Shown one piece after another: positions 12,708-16,585 of a stretch of DNA of 16,585 nucleotides (positions within the stretch are counted from its first letter, which is position 1; each line of letters opens with the position of its first letter). Location: NCBI GenBank assembly GCA_022801735.1, contig JAAWSW010000025.1:1-16585 (forward strand), in the 5' to 3' direction. A program made the translations under genes and the position numbers. The DNA is from Bacilli bacterium. Lineage in GTDB: Bacteria > Bacillota_I > Bacilli_A > RF39 > UBA660. The notes under the pieces are model-generated. The model made no database searches. It worked only from the letters and a program-made list of their open reading frames with translations, and was not told the DNA's origin.

Positions 12708-14630
12708 ATGAATAGAGTAATAGCAAATTTAAAATCTTTAAGCATTGATATGATAAATGAAGCTGGTAGTGGGCATCCTGGAATTGCTTTGTCTTCAGCA
12801 CCTATTTTATATACTTTATATGCTTATCATATGAATGTTAATCCGAAGGATGTTAATTGGATTAATCGTGATCGTTTTGTTTTATCGGCTGGTCATGGTT
12901 CAGCGCTTTTATATTCAATTCTTTATATGCTTGATTTTATAACTTTAAAAGATTTGAAAGAGTTTAGACAAATTAATTCGGTTACGCCTGGCCATCCTGA
13001 ATATGGAGTTACTCCTGGGGTAGATATAAGTACAGGACCTTTAGGTCAAGGTGTCGCTTCAGCGGTTGGGATGGCTATTGGACTTAAACATTTAAAAGAA
13101 AAATTGAATAGTGATTTACTTGATAATTACGTTTATGTTTTGTGCGGTGATGGTGATTTAATGGAAGGTGTTAGTTATGAATCAGCATCGCTTGCAGGGA
13201 CTTTAAATTTAAATAATTTAATTATTTTATATGATTCTAATAATATTTCTTTAGATGGAAATATTAATATGAGTTTTACTGAAGATGTGAGAGAACGTTT
13301 TGATGCAATGGGTTTTTATACTACTATTGTGAGAAATGGCAATAATATTAATGAAATTAATAAGGCTATTAAACGTGCCAAAAAAAGCGGGTTACCTTCA
13401 TTGATTGAAATTAAAACTATTTTGGGTGATGGCTCTGATTTGGCGGGAACTAATGCAGTTCATGGTAAACCTTTATCTGATGATGATATATTTAGACTTA
13501 AAGAGTCTTTAGATGTTCCTGGTGTTCCTTTTTGGACTGATGATGAGACTATTAAAGAGTTTAGAGAATTTGTTTCGAATCGTGTCAGTGAAAAATATAT
13601 ATCATGGTCCAATAAATTCGATAATTATGTTACTTCAAATAAGTTAGATGACTTTTTTGATAAAAAGGTAGAATTTGAAGTTAAAGATAATCCCTTTGAG
13701 GATATTAAAGAAGAGGCAACAAGGGATAGTGCTTCTAGGGTTTTAAATTTTTTATCTAATCATACTGATTTGATTTTTGGGGGAAGTGCTGATGTATTTA
13801 ATGCTTCTAAAAATTACATAATCGATGGTGGGGATTTTAGTAAACATAATTATAGTGGAAGAAATATATGGTTTGGTGTGCGTGAACATGCAATGGGGGC
13901 TATTTTAAATGGTATAGCAACAGTTGGATATTTACCTTATGGTTCTACTTTTTTGGCTTTTTCTGATTATTTAATGCCAGCAATTAGAATGAGTGCACTT
14001 ATGAAATTACCAGTTACTTATATTTTTACTCATGATTCTATTTATGTTGGTGAAGATGGTCCAACTCATCAGCCATCTAATCAATTATCTAGTTTACGAA
14101 GTATTCCTAATTTAGTGGTTTATAGGCCTGCTGATTTTAAAGAAACTTTGGGGGTATTTAGTGCTTCTTTGGTTTTGAAAAAACCTAGTGCAATTATTTT
14201 ATCTAGACAGAAGGTTGAGTCTTTAAGTGGCACAGATACTAAAAAAATTGTTCATGGGGCTTATACAATTAAATCTGAAAAGGGAAATATGAATGCTGTT
14301 TTAGTGGCGACTGGTTCTGAAGTTAGTTTGGCTAATTCTATTGCTTTAGAACTGGAAGATGAAGGTTATGATATTAGAGTTGTATCAATGCCATCTATAG
14401 AATTATTTTTAAATATGCCTAAGACGTATCAATATAGTATTTTGCCTGTTGGGATAAAAACTTTCTTTATTGAGGCGGGTAGTTCAAGTGGGCTAAGACG
14501 TTTTGTATCTAATGATAAGTATTTGATTACTTTAGATAGATTTGGTATGAGTGGTAAACCAGAGGATGTTTTAGAAAATGTGAATTTTAGTAAGGAAAAA
14601 ATAAAGGTTAGAATTAGGGAATTATTGTAA
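12708..14630 (+). CDS. tkt: Transketolase
   Basis: Protein of 640 residues from ATG 12708, slightly below the usual 660. GTG 12705 is an equally framed start nearer to the GAGGGG site. The thiamine-diphosphate enzyme moves two-carbon ketol units between sugar phosphates in the pentose phosphate pathway. N-terminal motifs are GSGHPGIALSSAP, SAGHGSALLYS, ISTGPLGQG and the cofactor/Mg motif CGDGDLMEG to SNNISLDG (from about residue 147). The middle domain has FGVREHAMGAI, with the catalytic Glu near residue 393, and HDSIYVGEDGPTHQP. All expected parts are present. It sits between the lexA/peptide pair and yneF, as in Bacillus, where tkt follows lexA-yneA-yneB-ynzC. Confidence 0.96.
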   Translation: MNRVIANLKSLSIDMINEAGSGHPGIALSSAPILYTLYAYHMNVNPKDVNWINRDRFVLSAGHGSALLYSILYMLDFITLKDLKEFRQINSVTPGHPEYGVTPGVDISTGPLGQGVASAVGMAIGLKHLKEKLNSDLLDNYVYVLCGDGDLMEGVSYESASLAGTLNLNNLIILYDSNNISLDGNINMSFTEDVRERFDAMGFYTTIVRNGNNINEINKAIKRAKKSGLPSLIEIKTILGDGSDLAGTNAVHGKPLSDDDIFRLKESLDVPGVPFWTDDETIKEFREFVSNRVSEKYISWSNKFDNYVTSNKLDDFFDKKVEFEVKDNPFEDIKEEATRDSASRVLNFLSNHTDLIFGGSADVFNASKNYIIDGGDFSKHNYSGRNIWFGVREHAMGAILNGIATVGYLPYGSTFLAFSDYLMPAIRMSALMKLPVTYIFTHDSIYVGEDGPTHQPSNQLSSLRSIPNLVVYRPADFKETLGVFSASLVLKKPSAIILSRQKVESLSGTDTKKIVHGAYTIKSEKGNMNAVLVATGSEVSLANSIALELEDEGYDIRVVSMPSIELFLNMPKTYQYSILPVGIKTFFIEAGSSSGLRRFVSNDKYLITLDRFGMSGKPEDVLENVNFSKEKIKVRIRELL

Positions 14631-14636
14631 TTTTTC

Positions 14637-14665
14637 TTGAAAAAAAGCATATTTTCTAGTAAAAT
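14637..14665 (+). promoter_or_regulatory. yneF promoter
   Basis: TTGAAA (14637-14642), 17 bases and TAAAAT (14660-14665) lie 23 bases before the start codon. No terminator is seen after tkt, so readthrough can add to this promoter. Confidence 0.7.
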
Positions 14666-14688
14666 GGTTATTAGAAAGGAATGATACC

Positions 14689-14913
14689 ATGAATTGGGGA
14701 GCATTTTTTATAGATTTATTGCAAATTGGTGGAGGTTTAGTTGTTGGTCTTATTATTGGTTTTTTAGTTGCTAAACACTTTATGAAGAAACAAATTAAAG
14801 AAAACCCACCTATTAATGAACAAATGATTAAGGCTATGATGTCTGGAATGGGAAGAACACCTAGTCAAAAACAAGTTAATCAAATGATGAAACAAATGCA
14901 GAAATATATGTAA
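14689..14913 (+). CDS. yneF: YneF-family (UPF0154) membrane protein
   Basis: Protein of 74 residues with one N-terminal membrane helix (about 6-28, LLQIGGGLVVGLIIGFLVA), then basic KHFMKKQIK and the family signature NPPINEQMIKAMM with GRTPSQKQVNQMM. This matches UPF0154/YneF of Bacillota, whose function is not known. Its position after tkt is also the Bacillus order, which supports orthology. The start has AAAGGA eight bases upstream. Confidence 0.93.
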   Translation: MNWGAFFIDLLQIGGGLVVGLIIGFLVAKHFMKKQIKENPPINEQMIKAMMSGMGRTPSQKQVNQMMKQMQKYM

Positions 14914-14941
14914 TTATATTTCTTTTTAGTAAGGTGATATT

Positions 14942-15394
14942 ATGGATAAACAAATTGGTAATATTGTAAAAGTTGTTAAGGATGAACTTGCTACAGTTAC
15001 TAATGTAGATGGTTTATGTTATTATGCTTCTAATAATATATGTTTTGATTTAAATCAGAAAGGAATTGTGGCATCAGTATTTAATATTAGTGATATGGCT
15101 GATGTGACTTATAATCATTATTTTGTTTTGGCTTTTATTGATAGATATTATTTAATTGATTTAACATTTGGTCAATTTAGCCAAAATGAAAATAGTGAGT
15201 TAAGATTTTTTGATGAGTGGCCTGTAACTGTTCTTTTAAAAAATAATGATGAACTTGCTAAAAGGCTTTTAAGTGATGGTTATTCTATAATAAATGATGG
15301 GGATTTATATTCTTATTTAACTAGTTTTAATTCTGAATTTATGCCTTTATTTACTTTAGATGATGTTTTAGAATCCAAAAGTAATACTCGATGA
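14942..15394 (+). CDS. Small protein with possible Cys-His-Asp triad
   Basis: Protein of 150 residues, family not identified. GLCYYASNNI (C26), TYNHYFVLAF (H59) and YYLIDLTFGQF (D73) are spaced as in papain/transglutaminase-fold enzymes, where Cys, His and Asp form the active site. No signal peptide or membrane helix is seen, so it is probably cytoplasmic. The C-terminal half (about 85-150) has no clear motif. AAGGTG precedes the start by six bases. It follows yneF by 28 bases, probably on the same transcript, and ends in TGA, the only TGA stop among the genes here. A peptidase, deamidase or acyltransferase are all possible, and the triad is inferred from pattern alone. Confidence 0.65.
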   Translation: MDKQIGNIVKVVKDELATVTNVDGLCYYASNNICFDLNQKGIVASVFNISDMADVTYNHYFVLAFIDRYYLIDLTFGQFSQNENSELRFFDEWPVTVLLKNNDELAKRLLSDGYSIINDGDLYSYLTSFNSEFMPLFTLDDVLESKSNTR

Positions 15395-15433
15395 AGAGAT
15401 AAAAAATTTAAAATAATGAAGTGGTAAAATAAA

Positions 15434-15469
15434 AGTAGACATCAAAAACAAATGGTGTTTACTTTTTTT
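15434..15469 (+). terminator. Terminator after the Cys-His-Asp protein gene
   Basis: AGTAGACATC pairs with GGTGTTTACT (two G-U pairs) around a 10-base A-rich loop, followed by seven T. Confidence 0.8.
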
Positions 15470-15483
15470 GTTAATATCTTGAT

Positions 15484-15512
15484 TTGACAGATTTTTAATC
15501 ATGTGTTATTAT
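15484..15512 (+). promoter_or_regulatory. Promoter of the Gre-like gene
   Basis: A perfect TTGACA (15484-15489), a 17-base spacer and TATTAT (15507-15512) lie 31 bases before the start codon. This is one of the best sigma-A-type promoters in the window. Confidence 0.8.
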
Positions 15513-15543
15513 ACGTCTTGTTTTTAACGAAGGGGGATTTTGT

Positions 15544-16452
15544 ATGTATATTACTGAATTAGTAGGAGATAATGTTAATAAGTGTGAGGATTTAAGAAAA
15601 CTTATTGGGGCTGGCACTATTGAAAAACATAGAATGCTTAAATATGGTTTTATAGAGAAAAATGATCAAAAAGATTGTTTTGTTAAAGAGTTTTATAATG
15701 GTGATTTATCATTAGTTTTGAATGTGATTGATGGTGAATTAATTTCGTTTAAAATTATTGATAATTCATTTGGTGATGAATGTTTTGAAATTTTGCAAAG
15801 TAGGGAGGACAGTTCATATTGGACTTTGGCAATAAACGAATATAATGAATTGATTAAGGATTTTGTTTTAAATTGTGTTAAACCTGAAAATGTGAGATAT
15901 TTATTACCTGAACAAGTAGCATTTATGGAAGAAAAAATTCAATGTTATGGTAGATATATTCAAAGATTAACTAATACATGTGAATCTATTTTAGAGTCTA
16001 GAGTTTTTAAAAAATCTGGTGGTCATGAAGGAAATGGTACAGATGAGGTTGAAACTGCTACTGAGGAAATGATTAAAATAGAACAGACTTTTGCTCAAAT
16101 TGAGGAGATTCAAGACCTTTTAAATAATTCTACTTTACCTATGCCAGAAGGTGAAGATATTATAATAGGTTCTTTTGTAGAAATTTGTACTAAAAAACCT
16201 GATGATAGTATGTTAATTAATAGGGTATTAATAGTTGAAGAGGTTTATGATGTATCTATCAAAAGTGAAGATGGTACTAAAATGTGTATGACTAATTCTA
16301 ATTTAGGACAAGTTTTAATGGGACACAAAGAGGGCGATGTTGTTACACTTGCTAATGGTAATAGTGTAGTAATTACAGTGGTTGATAATAATTATGTTTA
16401 TAATAGATATAGTGAGTATTATCAAAAAGAAGGGGTACAATTGGTTAAATAA
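15544..16452 (+). CDS. Gre-like transcription factor with N-terminal extension
   Basis: Protein of 302 residues. Residues about 203-302 match the GreA/GreB C-terminal FKBP-like domain (IIIGSFVEI, VLIVEEVYD, NSNLGQVLMGHKEGDVV). Residues about 120-196 can be aligned with the Gre coiled coil: LPEQVAFMEEKI for helix 1, GNGTDEVETATEE at the tip and IEQTFAQIEEIQDLL for helix 2. The tip differs from the usual GDLSEN, with N164 where the first catalytic Asp of GreA would be. Residues 1-118 are an extra domain (KYGFIEK ... VIDGELISFKIID ... YNELIKDFVLNCV) that recalls the region found with MmcQ/YjbR-type domains, a weak resemblance. The usual GreA has about 158 residues. It has its own strong promoter and an AGGGGG site. 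It probably binds the RNA polymerase secondary channel, but transcript-cleavage activity is doubtful. Confidence 0.75.
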   Translation: MYITELVGDNVNKCEDLRKLIGAGTIEKHRMLKYGFIEKNDQKDCFVKEFYNGDLSLVLNVIDGELISFKIIDNSFGDECFEILQSREDSSYWTLAINEYNELIKDFVLNCVKPENVRYLLPEQVAFMEEKIQCYGRYIQRLTNTCESILESRVFKKSGGHEGNGTDEVETATEEMIKIEQTFAQIEEIQDLLNNSTLPMPEGEDIIIGSFVEICTKKPDDSMLINRVLIVEEVYDVSIKSEDGTKMCMTNSNLGQVLMGHKEGDVVTLANGNSVVITVVDNNYVYNRYSEYYQKEGVQLVK

Positions 16453-16454
16453 TA

Positions 16455-16487
16455 GTAAAAAGTAGTGTATAGTACACTACTTTTTAC
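16455..16487. terminator. Perfect 15-bp hairpin, bidirectional terminator
   Basis: GTAAAAAGTAGTGTA and TACACTACTTTTTAC form a perfect stem with a 3-base loop (TAG), beginning two bases after the Gre-like stop codon. The inner 8-bp stem followed by TTTTT and preceded by AAAAA works on either strand. Confidence 0.8.
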
Positions 16488-16520
16488 AGACTGTTGACAA
16501 AGTCAATGGTCTTTTCTTTT
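16488..16520 (+). terminator. Second hairpin with T tail
   Basis: AGAC-TG-TTGAC pairs with GTCAA-TG-GTCT around AAA, with a TG/TG internal mismatch, and is followed by TTTCTTTT. It is directly in tandem with the preceding hairpin and appears to be a backup terminator. Confidence 0.6.
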
Positions 16521-16534
16521 TCGTAAAAATGTTA

Positions 16535-16585
16535 TATAATGAATATGCGAGTTTCACATTCTCGACAAATGTGCTATCAAACTCG
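16535..16585 (+). ncRNA. Start of a structured transcript, cut by window end
   Basis: TATAAT (16535-16540) is followed after seven bases by a nested stem: CGAGTTT (16548-16554) with AAACTCG (16579-16585), and inside it CACATT (16555-16560) with AATGTG (16568-16573). No ORF begins here. This fits the 5' end of a structured leader or small RNA, but the family cannot be named and only the first 40 bases or so are present. A clear -35 is lacking. Confidence 0.4.

Noticed and set aside
14429..14704. Minus-strand ORF over the tkt end and other long minus-strand ORFs over the surface genes
   Set aside because: They lie opposite conserved coding sequence, have no ribosome binding sites or recognisable domains, and reflect low GC content.
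15392..15427. TGA read as Trp (Mollicutes code), extending the 150-residue protein
   Set aside because: All Trp codons checked in conserved genes are TGG and no internal TGA is found. The extension would add only 11 unremarkable residues, so the standard bacterial code is simpler.
1..16585. CRISPR array, tRNA or rRNA genes, prophage genes
   Set aside because: No regularly spaced repeats, cloverleaf candidates, rRNA-like segments or phage structural genes were noticed in a reading by eye.

Overview
This window looks like a chromosomal segment of an AT-rich, low-GC Gram-positive bacterium (Bacillota, Bacilli-like, possibly an uncultured gut lineage close to the Mollicutes). The evidence is the strong A/T bias, AGGAGG-type ribosome binding sites, intrinsic terminators, and the order lexA / divergent small gene / tkt / yneF, which matches the lexA-yneA-yneB-ynzC-tkt-yneF neighbourhood of Bacillus. 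A murC gene shows that it makes peptidoglycan, and TGA is read as stop, so it is not a true mycoplasma. The exact taxon cannot be fixed from this sequence.

Layout. (1) 1-5053: two paralogous exported proteins of unknown function, both with SipW/TasA-type signal sequences, flank mutS. Each paralog is preceded by a long T tract (at least 17 and exactly 18 T) followed by the same leader, so T-tract and paralog repeat as a unit on either side of mutS. (2) 5073-11455: one apparent operon with two TadE/G-like pseudopilins, TadZ, TadA, a TadB carrying two N-terminal Ig-like domains, TadC and MurC. The genes are tightly packed, and at four junctions the TAG stop is built into the next gene's TAGGAGG ribosome binding site. 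(3) 11484-12393: a small HTH gene and lexA converge on a shared hairpin. (4) 12394-12651: lexA and an unannotated 42-residue membrane peptide diverge from a region with two LexA-box-like operators, one on each promoter. (5) 12681-15469: tkt, yneF and a small protein with a possible Cys-His-Asp triad. (6) 15484-16512: a Gre-like transcription factor with an extra N-terminal domain, then two hairpins. (7) 16535-16585: a promoter-like TATAAT and the start of a nested stem-loop cut by the window end.

How the parts fit. The Tad proteins form the cytoplasmic motor and membrane platform of a pilus or secretion device. No Flp major pilin, prepilin peptidase or secretin is visible, so parts must lie elsewhere or the machine is reduced. 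LexA and the small peptide form a self-regulated SOS module in which the peptide sits where Bacillus has the division inhibitor yneA. The surface proteins, with their homopolymer tracts and compositionally distinct C-termini, look like candidates for variable expression or sequence, but this is inference. Most promising for follow-up are the SOS micropeptide, the T-tract surface-protein pair around mutS, the Ig-TadB fusion and the extended Gre factor.
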